The notes beneath the pieces were generated by a model, which had not been told where the DNA came from, did no database searches, and saw nothing but the letters and a program-made list of their open reading frames with translations. Shown here piece by piece: positions 36,639 to 45,219 of a stretch of DNA of 64,000 nt. The translations under genes were made by a program, and so were the position numbers. The DNA is from Actinoallomurus sp963736325 (GTDB lineage Bacteria; Actinomycetota; Actinomycetes; Streptosporangiales; Streptosporangiaceae), in the NCBI GenBank assembly GCA_963736325.1, contig CAVTOG010000002.1, forward strand, positions 123,035-187,034, in the 5' to 3' direction. The number at the start of each line of letters is the position of its first letter. The stretch's first letter is position 1.

Positions 36639-37552
36639 GCCCGGACACCCCGGCCGTCTCCGTCGTCATCGCCACGCGCGACCGGCCGCAGCTCCTCGCG
36701 AAGGCCGTCGGGGCGGTCCTCGCGCAGGACTACGCCGGGCCGGTGCAGTGCGTCGTCGTCTTCGACCAGGCCGAACCCGACACCGCGCTCGCCCGTACCG
36801 ACCCGCGGCGGTCGGTGACCGTCGTGGGCAACGACCGTACGCCCGGTCTGGCCGGCGCCCGCAACTCCGGTGCCTCGGCGGCCACCGGCGAGCTGCTGGC
36901 CTTCTGCGACGACGACGACGAGTGGCTGCCGTCCAAGCTGCGGCTCCAGGCCGGCCGGCTGGCCGAGACCGGCGCCGACGTCGTGGTGTCCGGCATCCAC
37001 GTCGACTACGGCGACAAGACCATCACCCGCGTGCCGCACCCCGAGGACGTCACGCTCGCCGAGCTCCTGCGCCGCCGGGTCATGGAGGCGCACCCGTCGA
37101 CCGTCGTCGTACGCCGTGAGGCGTTCTTCGAGAAGATCGGCCTGGTCGACGAGGAGATCCCCGGCAGCTACGGCGAGGACTACGACTGGATGCTGCGGGC
37201 AGCCGCGGCCGGCCCGATCGTGGTCGTGGCCGAGCCCCTGGTCCGTGTCCTGTGGGGGCAGACCTCGCACTTCAACCGCAAGTGGCGCACGATCAGCGAC
37301 GCCCTGCAGTACTTGCTGCACAAGCACCCGGCGTTCGCCGACGACCCGCGCGGGCTGGCACGGGTCCAGGGCCAGATCGCCTTCGCCCACGCCGCCCTGG
37401 GCGAACGCCGCGAGGCCCGCGCCTGGGCCGTCCGCACCCTCCGCGGCTCCTGGCGCGAACGCCGCGCGTACCTCGCCCTCGCGGTCTCTCTCCGCCTGCT
37501 GACCGCCGACCGCGTGCTCCGCCTGGCCCACAACAGCGGGCGGGGCATTTAG
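36635..37552 (+). CDS. family 2 glycosyltransferase
   Basis: Inverting GT-A glycosyltransferase of 305 residues that adds a sugar from an NDP-donor. The N-terminus SVVIATRDRPQLLAKAVGAVLAQDY is the classic GT2 start; the metal/nucleotide-binding acidic cluster is FCDDDDEW near residues 88-95, and EDYDWMLRAAAAG near 178-190 supplies the catalytic-base region. There are no membrane segments, so it acts at the cytoplasmic face. It overlaps the Wzz-like gene by four bases at its start, and at its end it overlaps the convergent Alg13-like gene by four bases (stop codons TAG and TAA interlock). Confidence 0.87.
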   Translation: MSPDTPAVSVVIATRDRPQLLAKAVGAVLAQDYAGPVQCVVVFDQAEPDTALARTDPRRSVTVVGNDRTPGLAGARNSGASAATGELLAFCDDDDEWLPSKLRLQAGRLAETGADVVVSGIHVDYGDKTITRVPHPEDVTLAELLRRRVMEAHPSTVVVRREAFFEKIGLVDEEIPGSYGEDYDWMLRAAAAGPIVVVAEPLVRVLWGQTSHFNRKWRTISDALQYLLHKHPAFADDPRGLARVQGQIAFAHAALGERREARAWAVRTLRGSWRERRAYLALAVSLRLLTADRVLRLAHNSGRGI

Positions 37553-38052
37553 GAACGGCGGTTCAGCAGGTCGTCGACGAGCTTGCCGAAGCGGGCCACG
37601 GACTTGGCGACGTCGCCGTCGTCGGGGCTCACGGCGAAGTCGGCCGGGTCGGACAGGGCGTGGTCGAGAAGCGCGCGGAAGGCCTCCTCGTCGCCGGCGG
37701 AGCTGATGAGGCCCTTGGCCGCCATGCGGGCGCAGAAGCGCTCCTGGTGGTCGTCGACGTGCTCGCCGAGCGCCGGCGAGCGTGGGACGACGATCGGGCG
37801 CAGGCCGTGGCGGCGGCTCTCGGTGATGGTCGTCGGGCCGCCGTGGGAGACGACGACGGCGGCGTCGTTCAGCAGGTCGGTGAGCGCGCCGTGGTCGAGG
37901 TAGGCGACGCCCTCGGCGCGCCGCGGCGGCGCGGAGGTGCCGTGCTGGACCACGCACTTGACGCCGTCGGGGAGCCACGCGTCGACCCAGCCGACGAGCC
38001 GGTCGAACGGGTGGTGGTCGGTGCCGACCGAGACGAAGACGAGCGAGCTCAA
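37549..38052 (-). CDS. Alg13/PssE-like glycosyltransferase subunit (catalytic, GT28 C-terminal type)
   Basis: 167 residues, equal to the C-terminal half of a GT-B glycosyltransferase: SLVFVSVGTDHHPFDRLVGW at the start and the nucleotide-sugar-binding VVVSHGGPTTITESRRHGLRPIVVPR near residues 80-105. It should pair with the Alg14-like protein encoded just upstream, which anchors it to the membrane, as in PssD/PssE and EpsE/EpsF. The TTG at 38052 overlaps the Alg14-like stop, giving strict coupling. With its partner it is the only gene pair in the 30.8-44.3 kb run on the minus strand. Confidence 0.82.
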   Translation of the reverse strand: MSSLVFVSVGTDHHPFDRLVGWVDAWLPDGVKCVVQHGTSAPPRRAEGVAYLDHGALTDLLNDAAVVVSHGGPTTITESRRHGLRPIVVPRSPALGEHVDDHQERFCARMAAKGLISSAGDEEAFRALLDHALSDPADFAVSPDDGDVAKSVARFGKLVDDLLNRRS

Positions 38053-38522
38053 AGAAGGCTCCCGATGACCTGGGCGCGCGGGTAGAAGCGCGTCTGCTCC
38101 TCCCACTGCACGCAGAACAGGTCGGTGATGGGGCGGCACAGGCGGCCGGTCAGCGTCGGCGAGTCGAGCCGGTCGTACACCTCGATGTAGACGGTCGGCA
38201 CCCGCATGACCTTGGCGACGATGAAGAAGGGGAACGCGACGGCCGCGCCGGTGGAGACGACGACGTCGGGCCGTTCGCGGCGCATGACGCGGACGGCCAG
38301 CGTGAAATTACGCACAAGATTTCGTACGTTGCGGGTCGTCGGATGGTAAGCCCACACGGCGTCCTCGGCGTCGAGCTGCGAGCGCGCGTCTTCGGTGCCG
38401 AAGGTCACCCAAGTGCGCTTGCGCTCCCGCCACCAGGGGCGCAGCGCCAGGAGCTGGGCGAGATGGCCTCCGCTTGAGGCGACGAGGAGCGCGTGCTCCC
38501 GGGCTTCGGGCATGCCGATCAA
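38049..38522 (-). CDS. Alg14/PssD-like glycosyltransferase subunit (membrane anchor)
   Basis: 157 residues, equal to the N-terminal half of a GT-B enzyme: LLVASSGGHLAQLLALRPWW near residues 12-31 and RPDVVVSTGAAVAFPFFIVAKV with TVYIEVYDRLDSPTLTGRL further on. The hydrophobic segments fit monotopic membrane association. Alg14-type proteins recruit the Alg13-type catalytic subunit and bind the acceptor lipid. Start choice is uncertain: a TTG at 38522 or the ATG at 38513, neither with a good ribosome-binding site. It is divergent from the Wzz-like gene at 38625. Confidence 0.82.
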   Translation of the reverse strand: MIGMPEAREHALLVASSGGHLAQLLALRPWWRERKRTWVTFGTEDARSQLDAEDAVWAYHPTTRNVRNLVRNFTLAVRVMRRERPDVVVSTGAAVAFPFFIVAKVMRVPTVYIEVYDRLDSPTLTGRLCRPITDLFCVQWEEQTRFYPRAQVIGSLL

Positions 38523-38624
38523 TCTAAACGGAAAGCCAAGAGGGGACTACCGGTTTGGCAAGTGAGGATAGTGTCGTGCCGAGCGCATGACCCTGGGAAG
38601 GGTGTAAGTCGAGGGAGAGCAGGC

Positions 38625-40394
38625 ATGGCGGCTGACCAGGATCCGCAGGGCCGGTTGACGGGGGTGGCCAGACGCCATCTCAAGCTCGTCTTCTCCCTCG
38701 CCGCGGCGGCGATGGTGGTGGGGATCGCGGCGGGCCTGCTGTTGCCCGCCAGCGCCAAGGCGACCGCCACCGTGCTCATCAGCCCCCTCGACGGCAACCC
38801 CTACTCCCCCAACGGCCGCGGCGACGACCTGACCAACCTCCAGTCCGAGGCCCAGCTGGTCACGGCCGACGCGGTCCAGCAGGTCGTACGGCAGAAGCTG
38901 CACAGCGCGGACCGTACGCGGGTCTCGGTGACGGTCCCGCCGAACACCCAGGTCCTCCTGATCTCCTACACCGGCGCCGGCTCGACGGCGGCCCGCGACG
39001 GCGCCCAGGCGTTCGCCAACGGCTACCTCGACTACCGCAAGCAGCGGGCGCAGAGCGTCCTCGACGAGCGGGCGCGCAAGCTGCGCGACCAGGAGAAGCG
39101 GATCCAGCAGCAGCTGACGGCGACCAACACCCGTATGTCGACGGCGCCCGCCAGCCAGAAGGGCTTCCTGCGGCAGCGCATCTCCGCGTACAACAACCAG
39201 CTCGGTGTCATCGACGAGCAGAACAACGACATCGCCGCCACCCCGGTGAACGCGGGTTCGGTCATCACGCCGGCCCAGCCGCCCGCGGCCTCGCTCACGA
39301 CGCGTAGCGCGATGTTCGGCGGCGCGGGACTCGCGGTCGGCCTGTTCGCCAGCGTCCTCATCGCGCTCGCCCTCGAACGCTCCGACCGGCGCCTGCGCGA
39401 CCTGCGGGCCGTCCAGCGGCTCGGCGTCCCGGTGCTCAGCACCGTTCCCTCCGGCGGCGGCCTGGTCCTGGTGACCGCGCCGAAGAGCAAGGCCGGCGAG
39501 GCGTACCGGCGGCTGCGCGCCGCGGTCGTGGCCTCGGTGCAGGAGCGCCCGGTCACGCTGCTCGTGACGAGCGCGACTCCGGCGGCCTCGGCCACGCTGA
39601 CCAGCTCCAACCTGGCGGTCGCGCTCGCGCACGCCGGGTCCGCCACGATCATGGTGGACGCGAGCTTCTCCGAGACCAGCCCGTCGGCGCTGTTCGGCCT
39701 GGGCCAGTCCAAGGGCCTGTCCGACGTGCTGATGCGCGGCACCGACCCGACCCAGCTGCTCGTGAACGCCGACTCCCAGCTGCGGCTGCTGCCTCGCGGG
39801 CCGGGCGCGGGCGCCGCCGCCGAGCGGTTCTCCGGGCCGCGCATGCGCGAGACCGTCCACCTCCTGCGGGAGAAGGCCGAGTACATCCTCATCAACGCCC
39901 CGAGCGTGCACGACGCCAACGCGCAGGCGCTGTGCACTCTGGCCGACGCGGCGGTGCTCGTCGTCACGCTCGGCCAGACCACCCGGCACGACATCGACCA
40001 GGCCTACACCGAGGCTGAGCGCGCGGGTGCCATCGTCATCGGCACCGTCGTGGAGGACGGCCGCTCCCGTCGCACCACGACGAGGGACCGTAACGACCGC
40101 GGCTCCCGGCCGGCGACGCGCGAGCCGGACTACAGCCCGGGCGTCTCGGTCCACAAGCGCGACGACTATGGCCCCGGCACCTCCGTGGCCAAGCGCGAGG
40201 CCGAGCACTCCACGGGCGGCCGTAAGCGCGAGCCTGAGTTCCGTACGGGCCGGTCCCAGACGTCCGGCAACAACAGCCTGACGTCGACGTCGCCCGACTG
40301 GTCGCGGTTCTCCGGCGACGAGCCGCCGCACGCCGATCCCTCCGACGAGTCCGACGCCACTGCGACCGCTGTCCACAAAGCGATCGAGGCATGA
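38625..40394 (+). CDS. Wzz/BY-kinase-like protein with inactive P-loop and repeat tail
   Basis: 589 residues. Membrane helices lie near 27-46 and 228-248, enclosing a coiled-coil-rich outer domain (ARKLRDQEKRIQQQLTATNTRM). The cytoplasmic domain has the BY-kinase outline, including AYRRLRAAVVASVQERPVTLLVTSA and TIMVDASF, but the P-loop reads SATPAASATLTSSNLA and lacks the Lys, so ATP hydrolysis is unlikely. The last 110 residues are hydrophilic with imperfect repeats such as DYSPGVSVHKR, DYGPGTSVAKR and EHSTGGRKR. The ATG at 38625 has GGGAGAG upstream; the open frame before it is rejected. It overlaps the flippase start by four bases. Confidence 0.77.
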   Translation: MAADQDPQGRLTGVARRHLKLVFSLAAAAMVVGIAAGLLLPASAKATATVLISPLDGNPYSPNGRGDDLTNLQSEAQLVTADAVQQVVRQKLHSADRTRVSVTVPPNTQVLLISYTGAGSTAARDGAQAFANGYLDYRKQRAQSVLDERARKLRDQEKRIQQQLTATNTRMSTAPASQKGFLRQRISAYNNQLGVIDEQNNDIAATPVNAGSVITPAQPPAASLTTRSAMFGGAGLAVGLFASVLIALALERSDRRLRDLRAVQRLGVPVLSTVPSGGGLVLVTAPKSKAGEAYRRLRAAVVASVQERPVTLLVTSATPAASATLTSSNLAVALAHAGSATIMVDASFSETSPSALFGLGQSKGLSDVLMRGTDPTQLLVNADSQLRLLPRGPGAGAAAERFSGPRMRETVHLLREKAEYILINAPSVHDANAQALCTLADAAVLVVTLGQTTRHDIDQAYTEAERAGAIVIGTVVEDGRSRRTTTRDRNDRGSRPATREPDYSPGVSVHKRDDYGPGTSVAKREAEHSTGGRKREPEFRTGRSQTSGNNSLTSTSPDWSRFSGDEPPHADPSDESDATATAVHKAIEA

Positions 40395-41905
40395 CATCTG
40401 AGCCACATCTGTCGCGGCTGGCCCGCGGCGGCGCGCTCAACCTGGTCGGTGCCGCCTCGGCCGGAGTCATGGGTCTCGCTCAGGTGCTCGCGGTCGCGCA
40501 CGCCTACCCGCAGAAGATCGCGGGCGCGTTCTTCGCCACGACGTCGCTGTTCGTGATCCTCAATGCCGTGTCCGGGCTGGGCAGCGACGCCGGCCTCCTG
40601 CGTTTCCTGCCGCGTCACCTGGCGCTCGGCGACCACGGCGCGGCCCGCCGTACGGTGCCGGTCGCGCTCGTCCCCGTGGTGGCGGTCTCCTGCCTGGCCG
40701 CGATCGTGCTCGCCGCCGCCGCGCCGTCGCTGTCGGGCGCGATCGGCGGCGGCGCCCAGGTCACGCCGATGTTGTGGGTCCTCGCGCTCTTCCTGCCGGT
40801 CGCCGCCGCCCACGACGCTATCCTGGCGGCGACCCGCGGCCACTCCACCATGCGCCCCACCGTGATGATCGAAAAGATCTTCCGGCAGGTGGCGCAGGTC
40901 GGCGGCATACTGGTGGCCGCGCTCGTCACCAAGAGCCCCGTGGCGCTCGCGCTCGCCTGGGCGCTCCCCTACCTGATCGGCCTGGTCGTGGCCGTCGTCT
41001 GGTACCGGCGCATCGCGGGACGACTCGACCGCGGCGCCGCCGACTCCCGCGCGCTGTCGCGCGAGTTCTGGCGCTACACCTCGCCGCGCGCGTTCGCGCA
41101 GATCTGCCAGACCGCGCTGCAGCGCGCCGACATCGTGCTCATCGCCGCGCTGGCCTCCCCCCGCGACGCCGCGATCTACACTGCCGCCACGCGTTTCATG
41201 GTCATCGGCCAGCTCGGCACCCAGGCGGTCCAGCAGGCCATGCAGCCGGCCGTGAGCCGCCTGCTCGCCCTGGACGACCGCGAGGGCACCGCACGTGTCT
41301 TCTCGGGCTGTACGACGTGGACGGTCGCGCTCACCTGGCCGGTGCACCTGTCGGTGGCGGTCGCCGCCCCGATCTACCTGTCCGCGTTCGGCCACGGTTA
41401 CGCGGGCGCGGGCCAGTACGCCACGGTCATCCTCGGGCTGACCATGCTGCTGGCCACCGGCACCGGCCCCGTCGACGTCATGCTGCTGATGGCCGGCCGC
41501 AGCGGCCTGAGCCTCGCCAACAACGCCGCCGCGCTCGTCGTCGACCTCACGCTGAACGTCGTCCTCATCCCGTGGCTGGGTGTCACGGGCGCGGCGATCG
41601 CCTGGGCGGCGGCGCTCGCGACCCGGAACATCCTGCCGCTGGTGCAGGTTCAACGGCTGTTCGGTATGACGCCGACCGGCGCGGGCCTGGGCCTTGCGGC
41701 CGGGTCGGCGCTGGGCTGCTTCGGCGCCCTCCCCTTGATCGCACGACTGACGTTCGGCACGACCGCCACGCTGGCGGGCCTGGTTCTCGGAGCGGCCTGC
41801 TATGCCGGGCTACTGTGGGCCGGACGCAGTCGCCTCGCCCTGACCGCGTTCGCCGCGCTACTGCCCGGCCGCCGACCCACCGGAGGAATCATCCATGGTG
41901 CTTGA
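40391..41905 (+). CDS. Wzx-type polysaccharide flippase (MATE/MVF superfamily)
   Basis: 504 residues with about fourteen hydrophobic helices and little else, the layout of lipid-linked oligosaccharide flippases. The start GALNLVGAASAGVMGLAQVLAVAHAYP and the loop GLGSDAGLLRFLPRHLALG near 55-75 are typical of the RfbX/Wzx group in actinomycetes. It would turn undecaprenyl-linked repeat units to the outer face for the polymerase at 31926. The gene overlaps the Wzz-like gene at its start and the following methyltransferase gene at its end, consistent with one transcript. Confidence 0.85.
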   Translation: MTSEPHLSRLARGGALNLVGAASAGVMGLAQVLAVAHAYPQKIAGAFFATTSLFVILNAVSGLGSDAGLLRFLPRHLALGDHGAARRTVPVALVPVVAVSCLAAIVLAAAAPSLSGAIGGGAQVTPMLWVLALFLPVAAAHDAILAATRGHSTMRPTVMIEKIFRQVAQVGGILVAALVTKSPVALALAWALPYLIGLVVAVVWYRRIAGRLDRGAADSRALSREFWRYTSPRAFAQICQTALQRADIVLIAALASPRDAAIYTAATRFMVIGQLGTQAVQQAMQPAVSRLLALDDREGTARVFSGCTTWTVALTWPVHLSVAVAAPIYLSAFGHGYAGAGQYATVILGLTMLLATGTGPVDVMLLMAGRSGLSLANNAAALVVDLTLNVVLIPWLGVTGAAIAWAAALATRNILPLVQVQRLFGMTPTGAGLGLAAGSALGCFGALPLIARLTFGTTATLAGLVLGAACYAGLLWAGRSRLALTAFAALLPGRRPTGGIIHGA

Positions 41906-42241
41906 TCAGGCACGCCACCTGTTCACGCGAGGGTCACGCGGGGCCACCCGGCGGGCGAGACAGGCCCTGAAGTCGACGGGCCTCACACCCAGCGGCCCGG
42001 TGTACGGGCGGCTGGTGGACACCGCGCGGTCGGTGCCGATCCCCCCGAAGGCCCGCGTCGTGCTGTCCACGGCCGTGCTCCGCAGGCCCGGCCGCATCAG
42101 CGTGCCGGTCGACCGGCTGCTGCTCGGCGCGCAGGGCGGCTGGACCGCGCGCGAGTTCGCCGACCGCACCGGCGACCTGCTGTGGCCCTCGACCCGCTTC
42201 GTCGACGGCCCGCACGTCGACCTGCTTCGCACCCCACGCAG
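41895..42241 (+). pseudogene. 5' part of a frameshifted ParB-like/methyltransferase gene
   Basis: From the ATG at 41895 the frame reads plausibly (ARHLFTRGSRGATRRARQALKSTG, then PKARVVLSTAVLRRPGRISVPVDRLLLGAQGGWTAREFADRTG and STRFVDGPHVDLLR) as far as about 42230. It then turns into low-complexity Arg/Ser/Ala sequence until a stop at 42521, while the continuing protein (SDEEILASPYGRLARSC) appears in the next frame from 42242. The break lies at 42231-42241 beside a CCCC run. Either the gene is really broken, or a base is wrong in the assembly. Confidence 0.6.
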
Positions 42242-43201
42242 TCCGACGAGGAGATCCTCGCGAGCCCGTACGGCCGGCTGGCGCGGAGCTGCGTCGACGC
42301 CGGCGGAAGCTACTTCGGCGCGACCGACGACGCCGGTATCCTCGCGGTGGCCCGCGGCTTCATGTCCGGCGAGCAGGGCGAGCGGCGTCCTGAGCAGAGC
42401 GGGCGGCTCGATCCCGTCCTCGTCGCCCCTGTACGCGGCAGCGACCACTACCAGGTCCTCGACGGTCACCACCGTCTCGCACGCACCGTCGCCCGCGGCG
42501 AGACGACCGTCGACGTCGTGACCAAGTGGATGCCGGTCACCACACCGCTCCAGGACCTCCTGCTGCGCATGAGCTGGCTCGACGGCAGCAAGGAGCTCTA
42601 CCAGCCGATCGAGGCGCCGGAGCTGGCGCAGAGCTGGACCACCGTACGCCGGTGCACCGACCGGCTGGAGAAGATCCGCACGGTGGTCGCCGAGCGTGAG
42701 CTGAGCGGCTCCTACCTCGACGTGGCGAGCTGCTACGGCTGGTTCGTCTCGGAGATGGGCAAGGCCGGCTTCGACGCCCACGGCGTGGAGCGCGACCCGC
42801 TCGCCGTCCCTCTGGGCCGCGCCGTCTACGGCCTCGAAGAGGGCCGGATCTCCACCGGCGACGCCGTGGAGCTGCTCGGCGCCTCCGAGCGCACCTACGA
42901 TGTCGTGTCCTGCTTCAGCCTGCTGCACCACTTCGTGCTCGGCCGCGGCTCGGTCGGCCCCGAGAAGCTGGTCGAGCTGCTCGACAAGGTCACCGGCTCG
43001 GTGCTGTTCATCGACACCGGCCAGGAGAACGAGGAGTGGTTCCGCACCTCCCTGGCGGGCTGGAACCCCGCGAAGATCGCGGACTTCCTACGGGAGAACA
43101 CCACGTTCGGCGAGATCATCGACCTCGGCGCGGACGATGACGCGCACCCTCCGTACGCCGATAACTACGGACGGCACCTTTTCGCCTGCCTGCGGACATG
43201 A
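42182..43201 (+). CDS. ParB-like N-terminal domain plus SAM methyltransferase (main part of a frameshifted gene)
   Basis: The frame opens at a GTG at 42182, but authentic coding sequence starts near 42242. It has a ParB/sulfiredoxin-like motif YQVLDGHHRLARTVARGETTVDV followed by a class I methyltransferase domain: SGSYLDVASCYGWFVSEMGKAGFDAHGVERDPLAV (SAM-binding motif I) and YDVVSCFSLLHHFVLGRG. A full-length gene would run from 41895 to 43201 as about 435 residues; only one base too few (or two too many) separates the frames. Its role in the polysaccharide cluster may be O-methylation of a sugar. The stop overlaps the start of the GH26-like gene by four bases. Confidence 0.65.
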   Translation: MALDPLRRRPARRPASHPTQSDEEILASPYGRLARSCVDAGGSYFGATDDAGILAVARGFMSGEQGERRPEQSGRLDPVLVAPVRGSDHYQVLDGHHRLARTVARGETTVDVVTKWMPVTTPLQDLLLRMSWLDGSKELYQPIEAPELAQSWTTVRRCTDRLEKIRTVVAERELSGSYLDVASCYGWFVSEMGKAGFDAHGVERDPLAVPLGRAVYGLEEGRISTGDAVELLGASERTYDVVSCFSLLHHFVLGRGSVGPEKLVELLDKVTGSVLFIDTGQENEEWFRTSLAGWNPAKIADFLRENTTFGEIIDLGADDDAHPPYADNYGRHLFACLRT

Positions 43202-44316
43202 AGATCCTCGCGGCCCTGATGGTGCTGTCGGGCACGCTCCTGTCCGGATCGTCGCCCGGCGCCCACCGGATCATGCTGGGGTCGGTCGGGCAGACCCGGC
43301 AGGAGACCCAGCAGCGCGAGATCGAGTCCGGCCACCGCCTCCCGGGCGTACGCGTCTTCCGGCGCTGGGACGAGACGCTGCTCGACGGTAACCAGACCTG
43401 GGACCGCGACTCCGGCCACACCGTCTTCCTGTCCATCAAGTCCAAGCGCAAGAACGGCGCGCTCATCGCCTGGCGTGACATCGCGAACTCCCGGCCCGGC
43501 AGCCCGCTCTACACCGACATGCTCCGCCAGGCGGGCCAGATCAAGCGCTTCGGCTCCGGCGTCTACGTGGTGTTCAACCACGAGCCCGACGCCAAGACGT
43601 CGCGCCCGATGGGCAGCCCGGCCGAGTTCATCGCGGCCTGGCGGCGTCTCGTCACCACCTACCGTGCGGCGGGCGTCCGCAACGCGCAGTTCGTGTGGAC
43701 GATGACCGGCGACGCGTTCGCCGCGGACGCGGGCAAGGGTCTCGTACGCGCCGACGCGTACTACCCCGGCGACGCGTACGTCGACGACATCGCCGGCGAC
43801 ACCTACAACTGGAACACCTGCCACTCCGCGCGCGGCAGCTGGCAGAGCCCGGCGGCCCTGCTGGACCCGCAGCGGCGGTTCGGCGCTCGTCACCCGTCCA
43901 AGGGCCTCATGGTGCTCGAATGGGGCTCGGTCGAGGACCCGGCACAGCCCGGCCGCAAGGCGCAGTGGATGCGCGACACCACGCGGCTGCTCGCCCAGCC
44001 CGCCTACCGCCAGTTCCGCGCGATCCTCCACTGGGACGACCGCACCACCGGCATGCTGGCCAAGACAACCTGCGGCTTCGACTACCGCACCTCCGCGGAC
44101 TCCATGGCCGCCTGGCGCTCGATGGCGATGTCGCCGGCCCTGGCCGCCGCATCACCCTGCGCGACCGGCTCCTGCATCAACACCGGGAAGATCACCCGTA
44201 GACCCGCGCACTCACGGCTCCCGCTCATTGCCGGCGGGATCCCGGTCGCGGTGCTGGTCGTGGGCTTCGTCGGATTCGGACTCCATCGCAGGCGCCGGAG
44301 CGGAACCCGCTCATAG
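43198..44316 (+). CDS. GH26-like secreted glycoside hydrolase with C-terminal membrane anchor
   Basis: 372 residues: N-terminal signal peptide (MKILAALMVLSGTLLSG), a TIM-barrel domain, and a C-terminal helix (LPLIAGGIPVAVLVVGFVGFGL) followed by RRRRSGTR, which should anchor the enzyme on the outside. The likely acid/base Glu is in VVFNHEPD near residue 129 and the likely nucleophile in LMVLEWGSVED near 240, as in GH26. Overall similarity to the lipoprotein at 30787 is limited to the fold. Its start overlaps the methyltransferase stop, so it belongs to the cluster operon. An outer-face polymer-cutting or release role is plausible. Confidence 0.75.
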   Translation: MKILAALMVLSGTLLSGSSPGAHRIMLGSVGQTRQETQQREIESGHRLPGVRVFRRWDETLLDGNQTWDRDSGHTVFLSIKSKRKNGALIAWRDIANSRPGSPLYTDMLRQAGQIKRFGSGVYVVFNHEPDAKTSRPMGSPAEFIAAWRRLVTTYRAAGVRNAQFVWTMTGDAFAADAGKGLVRADAYYPGDAYVDDIAGDTYNWNTCHSARGSWQSPAALLDPQRRFGARHPSKGLMVLEWGSVEDPAQPGRKAQWMRDTTRLLAQPAYRQFRAILHWDDRTTGMLAKTTCGFDYRTSADSMAAWRSMAMSPALAAASPCATGSCINTGKITRRPAHSRLPLIAGGIPVAVLVVGFVGFGLHRRRRSGTRS

Positions 44317-44404
44317 CGAGCGTCGCCATTGCGGGGCGGACTCGTCACAGAGTGGATAAGCTCACCAACTCCCCGCATGAGCATCGAACAGGAGCTGACC
44401 CCCC

Positions 44405-45139
44405 ATGGACATGCGCGTACGCCGCGCTTCGTTGCCTGCCGCGCTGGCGGCAGCGATTCTGCTGCTCCTGGCCTGGCACGCGGTGCCGGCCAGGGCCGCG
44501 AGCGTCGACCCCGAGCTCGTCGCGGAGTCCGTCACCGAGGACGGCTACTACGTCGACTCCAGGGCGTCCTACCTCAAGTCCGACGCCGAGCTCGACCGGC
44601 TGCGCGCTGCTCTCCAGCAGGCCGGACGCGCGGGCGTGGTCGTGCTCCCCACGGGCAGCGCCTCCGGACCGGTGATCAGCCGGCTGCTGCACACCCCGAA
44701 CCACAAGGCGACCTACGTCGTGCTGACCGGCACGCGGCTCCAGGCGGTCTCCAACGCCTACTCCAGGGCCACCGTGAACAAGCTGATCGCGCGCGCCTCC
44801 CACGCGGGCACCCCGTCGTCGCAGGTCATGAGCTTCCTCTCGCTGCTCAACCCCAGGCACCGTACGGCCGGGGGCACGACGCAGAAGGGCGGCAACCTGC
44901 GCACCACGCCGACGCAGACGGGCGCGCCGCTGCCCAGCACCTCCCCCGTGCCGGTCGCCGCCAAGAAGAAGGACTCCGGCAGCAACGTCATGCTCTTCGG
45001 CATCATCGGCGGTCTGGTCGTCGTCGCGGCGGCCGTTGGCGGCTTCTTCGCCCTGCGGCGCAAGAAGCAGGGCCCCTCGGACCCGCACGGGCCCGCCGGT
45101 CCGTCCGGTCCCGGCGGCACCGCTCCGGGTTACCGGTAG
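44405..45139 (+). CDS. hypothetical membrane-anchored extracellular protein
   Basis: 244 residues of unrecognised family. A signal peptide (about 1-31, ending ARAAS) leads a soluble domain of about 120 residues with an alpha/beta look (ELVAESVTEDGYYVDSRASYL, then AGVVVLPTGSASGPVISRLL and ATYVVLTGTRLQAVSNAY). This resembles the small TPM-like or DUF6676-like domains of actinobacterial surface proteins, but I am not sure. A Thr/Pro/Ser linker leads to one transmembrane helix (MLFGIIGGLVVVAAAVGGFFAL) and a short Gly/Pro-rich cytoplasmic tail. It has its own AGGAG site and follows the GH26-like gene after 88 bases. Confidence 0.6.
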   Translation: MDMRVRRASLPAALAAAILLLLAWHAVPARAASVDPELVAESVTEDGYYVDSRASYLKSDAELDRLRAALQQAGRAGVVVLPTGSASGPVISRLLHTPNHKATYVVLTGTRLQAVSNAYSRATVNKLIARASHAGTPSSQVMSFLSLLNPRHRTAGGTTQKGGNLRTTPTQTGAPLPSTSPVPVAAKKKDSGSNVMLFGIIGGLVVVAAAVGGFFALRRKKQGPSDPHGPAGPSGPGGTAPGYR

Positions 45140-45219
45140 GCGGCGAAAACCCCGTTGCCCCGTCGCGCGGCACTGTGACAGGGTCACGGCGTCAGCAGGC
45201 TTGAGAGGAGGTGGCCCCG

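Noticed and set aside
38493..38624. N-terminal extension of the second Wzz-like protein
   Set aside because: The ATG at 38625 has a strong GGGAGAG site and puts a normal short cytoplasmic tail before the first membrane helix; the upstream part overlaps the divergent gene.
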